The position numbers and the translations under genes are program-made. Under the pieces are notes generated by a model, which saw only the letters and a list, made by a program, of their open reading frames with translations, had not been told where the DNA came from and did not search any database. Of a stretch of DNA of 64,000 nucleotides, positions 19,233 to 28,827 are shown piece after piece. The DNA is taken from NCBI GenBank assembly GCA_020622085.1, contig JAHRYM010000002.1:395281-459280 (forward strand), written 5' to 3'. Within the stretch, counting starts at the first letter, position 1, and each line of letters opens with the position of its first letter. Source of the stretch: Paracoccaceae bacterium (lineage in GTDB: Bacteria; Pseudomonadota; Alphaproteobacteria; Rhodobacterales; Rhodobacteraceae).

Positions 19233-19982
19233 TCAGCGGCTCTTGTCCGGCTGGAAGGTCGAGAAATCGACCATCGTGCCCAGAACCTGAAGATAAGCGA
19301 TCAGGGCATCCATCTCGGACACGCCCGGCGCGTTGTCGAAGTTGGCAACGTTCACGTCCTTGCCGCCCTTGAACGCCGCGGCGCCATAGCGCGCCTGAAG
19401 TTCGGTCGTATCGGCGTTCGGATCGGCCTGGGCCGCAAAGTCGGCCTTGGAGGCCGCGATCATGTCCGAGGTGTAGGGCACGCCGACCAGCGAGTCGGTC
19501 CTGACCCTGTCCTCGATATAGGTCGCGTCCACCAGCCGGTCCTTCAGGAAGCCGTATTTCGGCATGATCGATTCCGGCACCACCGCCTGCGGGTTGGTCA
19601 GGTGATCGACATGCCAGGCATCGGAATAGCGCCCGCCCACGCGGGCCAGGTCCGGCCCGGTGCGCTTGGACCCCCACTGGAACGGATGGTCATACATCGA
19701 TTCCGCCGCAAGGCTGTAGTGGCCATAGCGTTCGACCTCGTCGCGCATCGGACGGATCATCTGGCTGTGGCAGGTATAGCAGCCTTCGCGGATGTAGATG
19801 TCGCGCCCCTTCAGTTCGAGCGGGGTGTAGGGGCGAACCCCGTCCACCTTCTCGATCGTGTTCTGCAGATAGAACAGCGGCGCGATCTCGACGATGCCCC
19901 CGATCGTGACCACCAGAAGCGATCCGACCAGAAGAAGCGTGGCGTTCTTTTCAAGAACCTGGTGTTTGTCAAGGATACCCAT
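19233..19982 (-). CDS. ccoO: cbb3 oxidase subunit II, monohaem cytochrome c
   Basis: A 249-residue membrane-anchored cytochrome with one N-terminal helix and one haem c site ([13 protein letters not shown]), plus the family segments [16 protein letters not shown] and [10 protein letters not shown]. The methionine of ESIMPKYGF is a likely axial ligand. It is 12 bases downstream of ccoN. Confidence 0.96.
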   Translation of the reverse strand: MGILDKHQVLEKNATLLLVGSLLVVTIGGIVEIAPLFYLQNTIEKVDGVRPYTPLELKGRDIYIREGCYTCHSQMIRPMRDEVERYGHYSLAAESMYDHPFQWGSKRTGPDLARVGGRYSDAWHVDHLTNPQAVVPESIMPKYGFLKDRLVDATYIEDRVRTDSLVGVPYTSDMIAASKADFAAQADPNADTTELQARYGAAAFKGGKDVNVANFDNAPGVSEMDALIAYLQVLGTMVDFSTFQPDKSR

Positions 19983-19994
19983 TTCCGGCCCCCC

Positions 19995-21593
19995 TTATTC
20001 GGCCGGGATCGCGGCAGTCAGCGCGGAACGGGCCGGCTGTCTGGCAACGGTTGCCCAGAGGTTATAGACCATGATGATACCACCGGTAAGGAACATGACC
20101 CCACCCAGCGCACGCACCACATACATCGGGAACTTGGCGGACACCGTGTCGGCGAAGGCGTTCACGAGGAAACCGTTCGCATCGACTTCGCGCCACATCA
20201 GGCCTTCCATGATGCCCGTGACCCACATCGAGGCGGCGTAAAGCACGATCCCGATGGTGGCGAGCCAGAAGTGCCAGGAAACCAGCGTCAGCGAATACAG
20301 CCGCTCGCGGCCCCAAAGACGCGGCACAAGGAAGTAGAGCGCGCCGAAGGTGATCATGCCGTTCCAGCCAAGCGCGCCGGAATGGACGTGGCCGATCGTC
20401 CAGTCGGTGTAGTGCGACAGCGAGTTCACGGACTTGATCGACATCATCGGGCCTTCGAAAGTCGACATGCCGTAAAAGCCGATCGAGACCACCATCATGC
20501 GGATCACCGGATCGGTGCGCAGCTTGTCCCAGGCGCCCGAAAGCGTCATCAGGCCGTTGATCATGCCGCCCCACGACGGCATCCAGAGGATGATCGACAT
20601 CACCATGCCAAGCGTCGAGGCCCAGTCGGGCAGCGCGGTATAGTGCAAGTGGTGCGGACCCGCCCAGATATAGAGGAAGATCAGCGCCCAGAAGTGGATG
20701 ATCGAAAGCTTGTAGCTGTAGACCGGGCGTTCGGCCTGCTTCGGCACGAAGTAATACATCATGCCGAGGAAGCCCGCAGTCAGGAAGAAGCCCACGGCGT
20801 TGTGGCCATACCACCACTGCGTCATCGCGTCCTGCACCCCGGACATGAGATGCACCGACTTGGACCCGAAGATCGAGACCGGGATCGCCAGGTTGTTCAC
20901 CACATGCAGCATGGCGATGGTGATGATGAAGGACAGGTAGAACCAGTTCGCCACATAGATATGCGGCTCCTTGCGCTTCCAGAGCGTGCCAAGGAACGTC
21001 AGCAGGAAGGCAACCCAGACGACCGTCAGCCAAAGGTCGATGTGCCATTCCGGTTCGGCGTATTCCTTGCTCTGCGATCCGCCAAGGACATAGCTGGTCG
21101 CGGCGAGCACGATGAACAGGTTGTAGCCCCAGAACACGAACCAGCCAAGATTGCCGCCCCAGAGACGGGCGGCCGTGGTCCGCTGCACGACATAGAAAGC
21201 CGTCATGATCAGCGCGTTGCCCCCGAAGGCGAAGATCACCGCCGATGTGTGCAGGGGCCGCAGCCGCCCGAAGTTCAGGTAGCCCTGGGCCCATTCGAAA
21301 TTGAGCGACGGGAACGCGAGTTGCAGCGCGATGATGACGCCGACGAGAAACCCGACCACACCCCAAAGAGCCGTTGCGATGACCCCCGCCCGAACGACAC
21401 CGTCATTATATTCGTTTTGCGGCTGCGGCCGGTAATCCCCGGCCGTGCGCAACGCCCACCAGAAGGCGATGGCCGCCGCCAGCATCGCGGTCAGCGCGTT
21501 GACCTGATAGGCCAGGTCGTGCGCGTAGTTGGCCGCGATCGCGGCGAGAACCGCAACCAGACCAAGCACCGCCAGCTTGATGTAATCCCACAT
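19995..21593 (-). CDS. ccoN: cbb3 oxidase subunit I, catalytic subunit
   Basis: The haem b/b3-CuB proton-pumping subunit for respiration at low oxygen. It has 532 residues and about twelve membrane helices. Visible ligand regions are [10 protein letters not shown] (low-spin haem), [11 protein letters not shown] and [11 protein letters not shown] (CuB histidines), and [13 protein letters not shown] near the end of the core. It heads ccoNOQP and is divergent from a universal stress gene. Confidence 0.97.
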   Translation of the reverse strand: MWDYIKLAVLGLVAVLAAIAANYAHDLAYQVNALTAMLAAAIAFWWALRTAGDYRPQPQNEYNDGVVRAGVIATALWGVVGFLVGVIIALQLAFPSLNFEWAQGYLNFGRLRPLHTSAVIFAFGGNALIMTAFYVVQRTTAARLWGGNLGWFVFWGYNLFIVLAATSYVLGGSQSKEYAEPEWHIDLWLTVVWVAFLLTFLGTLWKRKEPHIYVANWFYLSFIITIAMLHVVNNLAIPVSIFGSKSVHLMSGVQDAMTQWWYGHNAVGFFLTAGFLGMMYYFVPKQAERPVYSYKLSIIHFWALIFLYIWAGPHHLHYTALPDWASTLGMVMSIILWMPSWGGMINGLMTLSGAWDKLRTDPVIRMMVVSIGFYGMSTFEGPMMSIKSVNSLSHYTDWTIGHVHSGALGWNGMITFGALYFLVPRLWGRERLYSLTLVSWHFWLATIGIVLYAASMWVTGIMEGLMWREVDANGFLVNAFADTVSAKFPMYVVRALGGVMFLTGGIIMVYNLWATVARQPARSALTAAIPAE

Positions 21594-21687
21594 TGTCGCG
21601 TCCCTTCGTCATGCGTCAGCTGCCCGACTCGTTGATAGGTCGGAAATTCAGCTTTGTGCCTTGTCCTGCGCCATGGATATGATCGCC

Positions 21688-21701
21688 TTGATCCAGGTCA
21701 A
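21688..21701 (-). promoter_or_regulatory. FNR box upstream of ccoN
   Basis: Minus-strand TTGACCTGGATCAA, 9 of 10 matches to the FNR consensus half sites, centred about 101 bases upstream of the ccoN ATG. A class II start would lie near 21653 with a leader of about 60 bases; no convincing -10 was seen there. Confidence 0.7.
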
Positions 21702-21731
21702 CTTGTCGAGAAGGCGTCTCTAGAGTGTCAC

Positions 21732-21745
21732 TTGATCCGAATCAA
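21732..21745 (+). promoter_or_regulatory. FNR box upstream of the universal stress gene
   Basis: TTGATCCGAATCAA, a perfect match to TTGAT-N4-ATCAA, centred 67 bases before the ATG at 21806. TAGTTT at 21769-21774 falls where a -10 element is expected for an activated class II promoter. Confidence 0.75.
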
Positions 21746-21805
21746 TGTATCACCGTGGTGCGTCCCTCTAGTTTACAGTCAGCGGCGGACAGGAAAGGAA
21801 GCGCA

Positions 21806-22639
21806 ATGTCCTACAAGTCGATTCTCACGGTCGTCACCAGCCCCGAAGCCCCGCAACTGTCGACCGCTGTCGACATTGCCCGTGCCGAAGACGCACACTT
21901 GGCGGTGCTCTCACTGGGCATCGACCGGACGCAGAACGAATATTACTATGCCGGCGCCACGGCGATGGTCAGCCCGGAAACGCTGCAATATGCGCAGCGC
22001 GACGCCAAGGCCTGCGACGATGCGGTGAAGGCACGGCTGAACAGCGAGGATATCCGCTGGTCGTCGGATGCTGCGGTCGCGCAGCTTGGCGCCATCGGCA
22101 GCATCGTGGGCTTCCGGGCCCGCTTTGCCGATCTGGTGGTCCAGACGCGGCCTTATGGCAAGACGGGCGGCTCGGATACCGAGGCGATCATCGAGGCCGC
22201 GATGTTCGAGGGCCATGCGCCGGTTCTGGTCCTGCCAGATGGTTTCAAGGGCATCCCCTTCGGCAAGCGGATCGTGCTGGCCTGGAACCAGAGCGAGGAA
22301 GCACTGGCGGCCGCCAAGGCCGCGCTGCCACTGCTGAAACGCGCGGCGCTGGTCGATATCACGGTCATTGATCCGCCCAAGCACGGCCCCGAACGCTCCG
22401 ATCCGGGAGGGCATCTGTCGCAATATCTGGCCCGCCATGGGGTGAAGGCCGAAATCTCGGTGCTTGCGCGGACGCTGCCCAGGGTTTCGGAAATCCTAAA
22501 CCGCCATGCCCGCGACATTGATGCCGATATGCTGGTCATGGGCGCCTACGGCCATTCGCGCTTCCGCGAGGCGATCCTTGGCGGTGCCACGCGCAACATG
22601 CTGGAAATGGCAGACCTGCCGGTAATGATGGCACATTGA
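21806..22639 (+). CDS. universal stress protein with two UspA-like halves
   Basis: A 277-residue protein with two tandem Usp folds: an N-terminal half from MSYKSILTVVTS and a C-terminal half ending in the nucleotide-binding pattern LVMGAYGHSRFREAILGGATRNMLEMADLPVMM. AGGAAAGGAA precedes the ATG. Its place opposite ccoN, with its own FNR box, suggests induction at low oxygen. The molecular role is not known. Confidence 0.85.
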   Translation: MSYKSILTVVTSPEAPQLSTAVDIARAEDAHLAVLSLGIDRTQNEYYYAGATAMVSPETLQYAQRDAKACDDAVKARLNSEDIRWSSDAAVAQLGAIGSIVGFRARFADLVVQTRPYGKTGGSDTEAIIEAAMFEGHAPVLVLPDGFKGIPFGKRIVLAWNQSEEALAAAKAALPLLKRAALVDITVIDPPKHGPERSDPGGHLSQYLARHGVKAEISVLARTLPRVSEILNRHARDIDADMLVMGAYGHSRFREAILGGATRNMLEMADLPVMMAH

Positions 22640-22709
22640 CGCAAGGGCGGCGGACCGGCCGGATGCACCTCTTGTGAATGGGGCGTCTCCGGCCCAAAGC
22701 CGCTGTGGC

Positions 22710-22726
22710 CCCGGCCAGCGGCCGGG
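22710..22726. terminator. GC-rich hairpin between convergent genes
   Basis: CCCGGCC and GGCCGGG with a three-base loop lie between the universal stress gene and hemN, which converge. There is no clear T-run, so assignment as a terminator is tentative. Confidence 0.4.
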
Positions 22727-22734
22727 AAGCCCCG

Positions 22735-24090
22735 TCAGATTGCGGAACTGTGCCCGGCCTTCGACAGATCATAGGCGTCGAAGCAACGCGCGATCATCCG
22801 CGTAAGCGGTCGGCCGACTTCGGGAATCGACAGGCCGGCGGGCGACACCTCGACCATCTCGCCGAAGGTCTCGGCAACGCGCGCGAACATCGCCGAAAGC
22901 GCCGTCGGGGTGATGCCGAAGCTGCGCTGCATCTCGGCGGCATCGATGCGGAAGTCGCACATCAGCGCTTCGATCATGCGCGCGCGCAGAAGATCCTCGC
23001 CGACGAAGCGGTGGCCCTTTGCGGTCGAGAAGCGCCCTTCGCGGATCTCTCGGGTATGGGCGGCTGTCGAGGCGTTGTTCTGCGCATAGCCTTGCGGAAA
23101 GCGTGAAATCGACGAGGCCCCGAGCCCCACCAGCACATTGGACATGTCGTCGGTGTAGCCCTGGAAATTCCGCCGCAGCCGCCCTTCGCGCGCGGCCACC
23201 GCAAGCCCGTCATCGGGCCGTGCAAAATGGTCGATGCCGATTTCGGCGTATCCGTCCCAGACGAAAAGCTTGCGTGCGGTTTCGAACAGCGCGAGCCTTT
23301 CGGTGGGTGTCGGCAGTCCATCGGAGGGAATCATCATCTGCCGCCGCGCCATCCAGGGCACATGCGCATATCCGTAAAGCGCCACCCGGTCGGGCGAGAG
23401 CGACAGGAGCTTCTGCACCGAATCGGAAATCCGCGCCGGGGTCTGGTTCGGCAGGCCGTAAAGGATGTCGGCGTTCAGCGATGCCACACCGCGGGCGCGG
23501 ATCATCTCGACCGCCCGGCGTGTGAGTTCATAGCTTTGTTCACGCCCGATGATCTTCTGGATCTCGGAGTCGAAGTCCTGAACCCCGATCGAGGCCCGGT
23601 TCATGCCGGCCGCAGCCAGGGCGTCAAGCCGGGCATCGTCAATCTCGTTCGGATCGATCTCGACAGAAAATTCGCCGCCCTCGGCCATCGTTGCGACTGC
23701 CAGCACATGGGCCGCCACGTCGCGGATCACGTCGGCCGGCATGAGGGTTGGCGTACCGCCACCCCAGTGCAGGCGCGACAGCGTGACACCCGGCGCCAGT
23801 CGCGCCGCAAGAATGTCGACCTCGGCCTTGAGCACATCGGCATAGGCACGCACCGGATCGTCGGACTTGGTGCCTTGGGTCCGGCAGGCGCAGAACCAGC
23901 AGAGCCTTCGACAGAAGGGCACGTGCAGATAAAGCGATATCTGCGACCCGGCCGGAATGGCGTCGATCCAGCCGCCGAAATCCGTTGCGGTGATCGCCGC
24001 AGAAAAATGCGGTGCGGTGGGATAGCTCGTGTAACGCGGAACCCGTGCGTCAAACAGACCCAGGCGCGTGAGTTGCGATTCTGTTTCCAT
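22735..24090 (-). CDS. hemN: oxygen-independent coproporphyrinogen III oxidase (radical SAM)
   Basis: Makes protoporphyrinogen IX without oxygen, so haem synthesis continues when oxygen is low. The 451-residue protein has the radical SAM cluster motif in HVPFCRRLCWFCACRTQ (CxxxCxxC), the HWGGGTPTLM segment, and the C-terminal HemN region (NFQGYTDDM). The ATG at 24090 follows AAGGT. An FNR box lies between it and divergent fnrL. Confidence 0.96.
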   Translation of the reverse strand: METESQLTRLGLFDARVPRYTSYPTAPHFSAAITATDFGGWIDAIPAGSQISLYLHVPFCRRLCWFCACRTQGTKSDDPVRAYADVLKAEVDILAARLAPGVTLSRLHWGGGTPTLMPADVIRDVAAHVLAVATMAEGGEFSVEIDPNEIDDARLDALAAAGMNRASIGVQDFDSEIQKIIGREQSYELTRRAVEMIRARGVASLNADILYGLPNQTPARISDSVQKLLSLSPDRVALYGYAHVPWMARRQMMIPSDGLPTPTERLALFETARKLFVWDGYAEIGIDHFARPDDGLAVAAREGRLRRNFQGYTDDMSNVLVGLGASSISRFPQGYAQNNASTAAHTREIREGRFSTAKGHRFVGEDLLRARMIEALMCDFRIDAAEMQRSFGITPTALSAMFARVAETFGEMVEVSPAGLSIPEVGRPLTRMIARCFDAYDLSKAGHSSAI

Positions 24091-24124
24091 GCGGCTACCT
24101 TTAAGGTGAATGGCGAACAGATCA

Positions 24125-24138
24125 TTGACTTACATCAA
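24125..24138. promoter_or_regulatory. FNR box between hemN and fnrL
   Basis: TTGACTTACATCAA, 9 of 10 consensus matches. It is centred 41.5 bases upstream of the hemN ATG and about 11 bases upstream of the fnrL ATG at 24143, and lies inside the frame if fnrL starts at 24110. Geometry fits activation of hemN with an almost leaderless transcript, or repression of fnrL by its own product. Confidence 0.7.
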
Positions 24139-24142
24139 GCGA

Positions 24143-24889
24143 ATGCAGGTTTCCGAACTCAAGGAGCGGCCGCAGGAATGCGGCGATTGTCCGATACGTC
24201 ACCGTGCCGTCTGTGCGCGGTGCGAAACGCATGAGCTCGATGCACTTGACCAGATCAAATACTATCGCAGCTTCGAAGCGGGTCAGACCGTTGTCTGGTC
24301 AGGGGACCGGATGGATTTCGTGGCCTCGGTGGTCTCGGGCGTCGCAACCCTTACCCAGACAATGGAAGACGGCCGCACGCAGATGGTAGGGCTGCTGCTT
24401 CCTTCGGATTTCATTGGCCGGCCGGGGCGCGACCGCGCGGCCTACAACGTCACTGCGGCATCCGATGTGCTGATGTGCTGCTTCCGCAAGCGCCCGTTCG
24501 AGGAAATGATGCTGCGCACGCCGCATATCGGCCAGCGTCTTCTGGAAATGACGCTGGACGAACTGGACAGTGCACGGGAATGGATGCTGCTTCTGGGCCG
24601 CAAGAACGCACGCGAAAAGATCGCAAGCCTTCTGGCGATCATTGCGCGGCGCGATGCGGCGATGCACATGCGCAAGGCCACGGGACTGCAGAAGCTCGAA
24701 TTGCCGCTGACGCGCGAGGCGATGGCCGATTACCTGGGCCTGACGCTCGAAACCGTCAGCCGGCAGATGTCGGCGCTCAAGCGCGACGGCGTGATCGAAT
24801 TGCAGGGCAAGCGTCAGGTCATCGTGCCGGACTTCGATCGGCTTCTGGAAGAAGCCGGCGACGATTCGGACGGCGGCCTGCCCGACTGA
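24143..24889 (+). CDS. fnrL: FNR-family oxygen-sensing transcription regulator FnrL
   Basis: An iron-sulfur oxygen sensor that activates the low-oxygen regulon. N-terminal cysteines CGDCPIRHRAVCARC supply cluster ligands with an internal Cys in the sensory domain. The cNMP-like beta-barrel follows, then the dimerisation helix and the helix-turn-helix LTLETVSRQMSALKRDG, whose E..SR recognition pattern is that of FNR. About 248 residues. An in-frame ATG at 24110 behind AAGGTGA is also possible but would include the FNR box in the coding region. Confidence 0.93.
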   Translation: MQVSELKERPQECGDCPIRHRAVCARCETHELDALDQIKYYRSFEAGQTVVWSGDRMDFVASVVSGVATLTQTMEDGRTQMVGLLLPSDFIGRPGRDRAAYNVTAASDVLMCCFRKRPFEEMMLRTPHIGQRLLEMTLDELDSAREWMLLLGRKNAREKIASLLAIIARRDAAMHMRKATGLQKLELPLTREAMADYLGLTLETVSRQMSALKRDGVIELQGKRQVIVPDFDRLLEEAGDDSDGGLPD

Positions 24890-24908
24890 TCGACATCCCA
24901 GGCGCTGT

Positions 24909-26129
24909 CTAGCCCGCCAGCAGGCTTTCGACATGGGCGATCTGGGCCGGCAGGCAGATGCGGCGCAGGTCGTATTTTCCCACCACGGTTTCGCGCGCTG
25001 CCCGGCGCAGGCCAGCATCGCGGCCCGGGTCTTCCAGCGCCCGGATCATTTCGCGCGACCAGCCTTCGATATCGAAGAATCCGACCAGCCGGCCATTCTC
25101 GCCATGGCGGATCACCTCGGCCACCGGCGGCGTGTCGGACCCCAGCACCAGCGCCCCCGCCGCCATCGCTTCCAGCATCGACCAGCTCAGGACAAAGGGA
25201 TAGGTCAGGTAGCAATGGACCCGCGTCACCTGCATCAGCGCGAGGAACTGCGGATAGGGCACCGGGCCCGTGAAATGCAGCCGCGCCCTGTCGATGCGCC
25301 CCGAGACTTCGGCCAGGAAGTGCTCGCACCAGCTTGAGGATCCGTCCGGCGGGGCCGTCCCATAACTCTGGCCCGTGCCTCCGACGATGACGACCTGCGC
25401 ATCGGGCCGGGCGGCCAGAACGTCGGGCAGCGCGCGCATGAAGCAGTGGTAGCCGCGATAGGGCTCCAGGTTGCGGTTGACGAAACTGATCACCTCGTCG
25501 CCGTGCCGCAGGATCCGGCCATCGGGCAGGGCAAAGCCGGCCTGCGGGTCAGGCCGGATTCGATCGGTGTCGATCCCGTCATGTATCACACGGATCTTTG
25601 TCTGGAGTGCGTGCGGAAAGGTTCCTGCCTGAAACGCCGTAGGCGCGATTGCGGCATCGGCATCAAGCATCGATTGCACCAGATGCGCCGAACGCGCGGC
25701 AACCGAAATCGCCGATACCAGCGGGTCGCGGGCAAATTCGGGATCGAAATTCGTGTCGAGTCCGGTCGCACGATAAAGGAACTCGGCATAGGCGAGGATC
25801 CGTGCTCCGGGCCAGACTGACCGCAGATAAAGCGTCTCTCCCCAGCCGGGATGGCCGATGACCAGATCGGGCGTGAAGCCCTCTCGCCGTGCAAGCTGCG
25901 CGCAGGCCCGCGCGACCGAGGCGCCGCGTTCGGCCATCTCGGAATAGGTCTGGCCCGGGCCGCCGACCTCGGGACGGCGCGGCGTCCGGTAGCGGAAGGT
26001 CCGGATCGGGGTGCGGCGGCTGTTGTCTTCGGCCGTCAGGGCGATCACCTGATGGCCGCGCGCGGCCAGCGCCGGGGCCAGATGTGGAAACTGGCCGGGG
26101 AAATTCTGGTGCAGGAACAGAATCCTCAT
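24909..26129 (-). CDS. family 4-type glycosyltransferase
   Basis: A 406-residue GT-B fold transferase. The N-terminus [21 protein letters not shown] is typical of one GT4 subgroup; the C-terminal half has the nucleotide-sugar binding pattern LEAMAAGALVLGSDTPPVAEVI with the conserved Glu. The substrate is unknown. The start overlaps the yejF stop by 4 bases, so it is the last gene of the peptide-transporter operon, an odd pairing. Confidence 0.85.
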   Translation of the reverse strand: MRILFLHQNFPGQFPHLAPALAARGHQVIALTAEDNSRRTPIRTFRYRTPRRPEVGGPGQTYSEMAERGASVARACAQLARREGFTPDLVIGHPGWGETLYLRSVWPGARILAYAEFLYRATGLDTNFDPEFARDPLVSAISVAARSAHLVQSMLDADAAIAPTAFQAGTFPHALQTKIRVIHDGIDTDRIRPDPQAGFALPDGRILRHGDEVISFVNRNLEPYRGYHCFMRALPDVLAARPDAQVVIVGGTGQSYGTAPPDGSSSWCEHFLAEVSGRIDRARLHFTGPVPYPQFLALMQVTRVHCYLTYPFVLSWSMLEAMAAGALVLGSDTPPVAEVIRHGENGRLVGFFDIEGWSREMIRALEDPGRDAGLRRAARETVVGKYDLRRICLPAQIAHVESLLAG

Positions 26130-27727
26130 GCGCCAGCCGGGCGAAAGGCCGCCGCCATCAGGGCGCGGGTGTAGTCGGTCTGCGGGTTCAGGAAGATCTG
26201 TTCGGCCGCGCCCTGTTCCACCACATCGCCCGCCCGCATCACCATGACCTTGTGCGACAGCGCGCGGACCACGCGCAGGTCATGGCTGATGAACAGGTAG
26301 GCCAGCCCGTGCTTGCGCTGCAATTCGCGCAAAAGCTCGACGATCTGCACCTGCACTGTCATGTCCAGCGCCGATGTCGGTTCGTCCAGCACCACGACCT
26401 TGGGGCGCAGGATGATGGCACGGGCGACCGCGATGCGCTGGCGTTGCCCGCCCGAGAATTCATGCGGGAAGCGGCCCATGCTGGCGGGGTCGAGGCCCAC
26501 CTCCTCCATGATCCCGGCCACCATCTCGCGCCGGTTGCGTCCGGGTTCCACCCCGTGAACGCCCAGGCCTTCGGCGATGATCTCCTCGGCGCTCATCCGG
26601 GGGGAAAGGCTGCCGAACGGATCCTGGAACACGATCTGCATGTCGCGGCGCAGGCGGCGCAGTCCGCTTCCCGCCAGCGGGCGGATGTCGCGGCCCAGAT
26701 AGGTGATCGGCCCGCCTTCGGACTCGATCAGCCGCATGATCGCCAGCGCCAGTGTCGTCTTGCCTGATCCGCTTTCACCGACGATGCCCAATGTCTCCCC
26801 TGCCCGCACGGACAGCGAGGCGTCGTTGACCGCCTTAACATGGCCCACGGTCTTACGCATGAAACCGCGCTGGATCGGGAACCAGACGCGTAAGGCATCG
26901 GTCCGCAGCACCTCGGGCGCGTCTGCGGACACCGGGCCTGCCACACCCTTCGGTTCGGCCGCCAGCAACTTTTGCGTATAGGGGTGCTGCGGGTTGGCAA
27001 AGATCTCGGCCACCGGCCCCTGTTCGACGATCCGGCCGCCCTGCATGACGCAGACCCGGTCGGCGATGCGGCGCACGATGCCCAGATCGTGGCTGATGAA
27101 CAGCATCGACAGGGCTTCCTTGCGCTTGAGGTCCGCCAAGAGTTCAAGGATCTGCGCCTGGATCGTCACGTCAAGCGCCGTCGTCGGTTCATCCGCGATC
27201 AGAAGCTCCGGCCCGTTGGCCAGCGCCATGGCGATCATCACCCGCTGCCGCTGCCCGCCCGACAACTGGTGCGGATAGGCGCCCAGCCGGGTTTCGGGGT
27301 CATTGATGCCGACCTTGGTCAGCAGTTCAAGGATCCGCACCCGTGCCGCCTGCCCCGTGAGGCCCTGATGCAGCGCGAGGCTTTCACCGATCTGCCGTTC
27401 GATGCTGTGAAGCGGGTTCAGCGATGTCATCGGCTCCTGGAAGATGAAGCTGATGTCATTGCCGCGCACCTCGCGCAGGACGGGTTCGGCCGCGCCGATC
27501 ATCTCGCGTCCCTGGTAAAGGATCGAGCCGGCCAGCACCGCGTTCGGCCCCAGAAGCGCCACCGTGGACAGCGCCGTGACCGACTTGCCCGATCCGCTTT
27601 CGCCCACCAGCGCGACGGTTTCCCCCTTGGCCACGCTGAAGCTGACGCCGTGGACCGCCTGCACCACCTGCCCGCCCTGGCGGAATCCGACCTTCAGGCC
27701 CCGAACATCCAGCACATTTTCCATCAT
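26126..27727 (-). CDS. yejF: peptide ABC transporter ATP-binding protein, double cassette (YejF-like)
   Basis: Energises import of peptides. The 533-residue protein fuses two ATPase domains. Each has Walker A ([24 protein letters not shown]), a signature ([18 protein letters not shown]) and Walker B ([24 protein letters not shown]). The start at 27727 makes an ATGA overlap with yejE. Close homologues take up microcin C-like or antimicrobial peptides; the substrate here is inferred. Confidence 0.93.
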   Translation of the reverse strand: MMENVLDVRGLKVGFRQGGQVVQAVHGVSFSVAKGETVALVGESGSGKSVTALSTVALLGPNAVLAGSILYQGREMIGAAEPVLREVRGNDISFIFQEPMTSLNPLHSIERQIGESLALHQGLTGQAARVRILELLTKVGINDPETRLGAYPHQLSGGQRQRVMIAMALANGPELLIADEPTTALDVTIQAQILELLADLKRKEALSMLFISHDLGIVRRIADRVCVMQGGRIVEQGPVAEIFANPQHPYTQKLLAAEPKGVAGPVSADAPEVLRTDALRVWFPIQRGFMRKTVGHVKAVNDASLSVRAGETLGIVGESGSGKTTLALAIMRLIESEGGPITYLGRDIRPLAGSGLRRLRRDMQIVFQDPFGSLSPRMSAEEIIAEGLGVHGVEPGRNRREMVAGIMEEVGLDPASMGRFPHEFSGGQRQRIAVARAIILRPKVVVLDEPTSALDMTVQVQIVELLRELQRKHGLAYLFISHDLRVVRALSHKVMVMRAGDVVEQGAAEQIFLNPQTDYTRALMAAAFRPAGA

Positions 27728-28827
27728 CGGAAGGTCTTTCGCGGGTCGAAGGCATCGCGGACGCCTTCGAAGATGAAGACCAGAAGCGACAGCATGATGG
27801 TGAAGGTCAGGAACGCCGACCAGCCAAGCCAGGGGGCCTGGAGGTTCTGCTTGGCCTGCTGGGTCAGTTCGCCCAGCGACGGCATGGAAGACGGCAGTCC
27901 GTAGCCCAGGTAATCCAGCGCGGCCAGCGTGCCGACCGTGCCCGCGACGATGAAGGGCAGCATGGTCAGCGTGGCGACCATGGCATTGGGCAGGATGTGG
28001 CGGAACATGATCCGCGCGTCGCTGACGCCCAGTGCGCGGGCGGCGCGGACATATTCGAAATTCCGCGCCCGCAGGAATTCGGCCCGGACCAGCCCGGTCA
28101 GCGCCGGCCAGCCGAACAGGATCGTCACAAGAACCAGAAGCCAGAAGCCCCGGCCCAGGATCGCAAAGAGGATGATGATCACATAAAGCGACGGCGTGCC
28201 CGACCAGATTTCCAGCACCCGCTGGAAGATCAGGTCGGTCCGGCCGCCGAAGTAGCCCTGCACCGCCCCGGCCGCGATGCCCACGACCGAGGAAACCGCC
28301 GTGACGATCAGCGTGAACAGGATCGAGATGCGGAAGCCGTAGATGATCCGCGCCAGCACGTCGCGCGAGGTGTCGTCGGTGCCAAGCCAGTGCTGCGCAT
28401 CCGGGGCCGAAGGCGCGGGACCGACGTTGTTGATGGTGTTGTAGCTGTAGGGGATCGGCGGCCAGATCATCCAGCCGGACTCGACCGGCTCGCCCTTGTA
28501 GGTCCCGTCCGCCGCGTCCTTCGTCACCCCCGCCGGATCGTCCCAGCAGTCGATCAGCCCACCGGTCGCGATCAGGCATTGCACGCCTTCGTCGCGGTAG
28601 TTCGCTTCGGTCCGCAGGTCGCCGCCAAAGGCCACCTCGGGGTAGAACTTGTAGATCGGGAAGAAAAACTGGCCGCGATAGTTCACGAGGATCGGCCGGT
28701 CATTGGCCAGCACCTCGGCAAACAGCGACAGGCCGAACACCGCAAGGAAGATCCAGAGCGACCAGAATGACCGGCGGTTGGCCTTGAAGTTCGCCCAGCG
28801 GCGCTGGTTCAGGGGGGACAGCGCCAT
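27724..28827 (-). CDS. yejE: peptide ABC transporter permease (YejE-like)
   Basis: A 367-residue inner-membrane permease with an N-terminal helix (FWSLWIFLAVFGLSLFAEV), a large periplasmic loop containing the YejE-type NYRGQFFFPIYKFYPE segment, and a C-terminal permease core with the EAA-like loop ARALGVSDARIMFRHILPN. It overlaps yejB by one base and yejF by four. Confidence 0.92.
   Translation of the reverse strand: MALSPLNQRRWANFKANRRSFWSLWIFLAVFGLSLFAEVLANDRPILVNYRGQFFFPIYKFYPEVAFGGDLRTEANYRDEGVQCLIATGGLIDCWDDPAGVTKDAADGTYKGEPVESGWMIWPPIPYSYNTINNVGPAPSAPDAQHWLGTDDTSRDVLARIIYGFRISILFTLIVTAVSSVVGIAAGAVQGYFGGRTDLIFQRVLEIWSGTPSLYVIIILFAILGRGFWLLVLVTILFGWPALTGLVRAEFLRARNFEYVRAARALGVSDARIMFRHILPNAMVATLTMLPFIVAGTVGTLAALDYLGYGLPSSMPSLGELTQQAKQNLQAPWLGWSAFLTFTIMLSLLVFIFEGVRDAFDPRKTFR

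Noticed and set aside
19602-21635. Plus-strand open frame of 677 codons across ccoO and ccoN
   Set aside because: Antisense to two certain genes with membrane-helix codons; no ribosome binding site or family resemblance.
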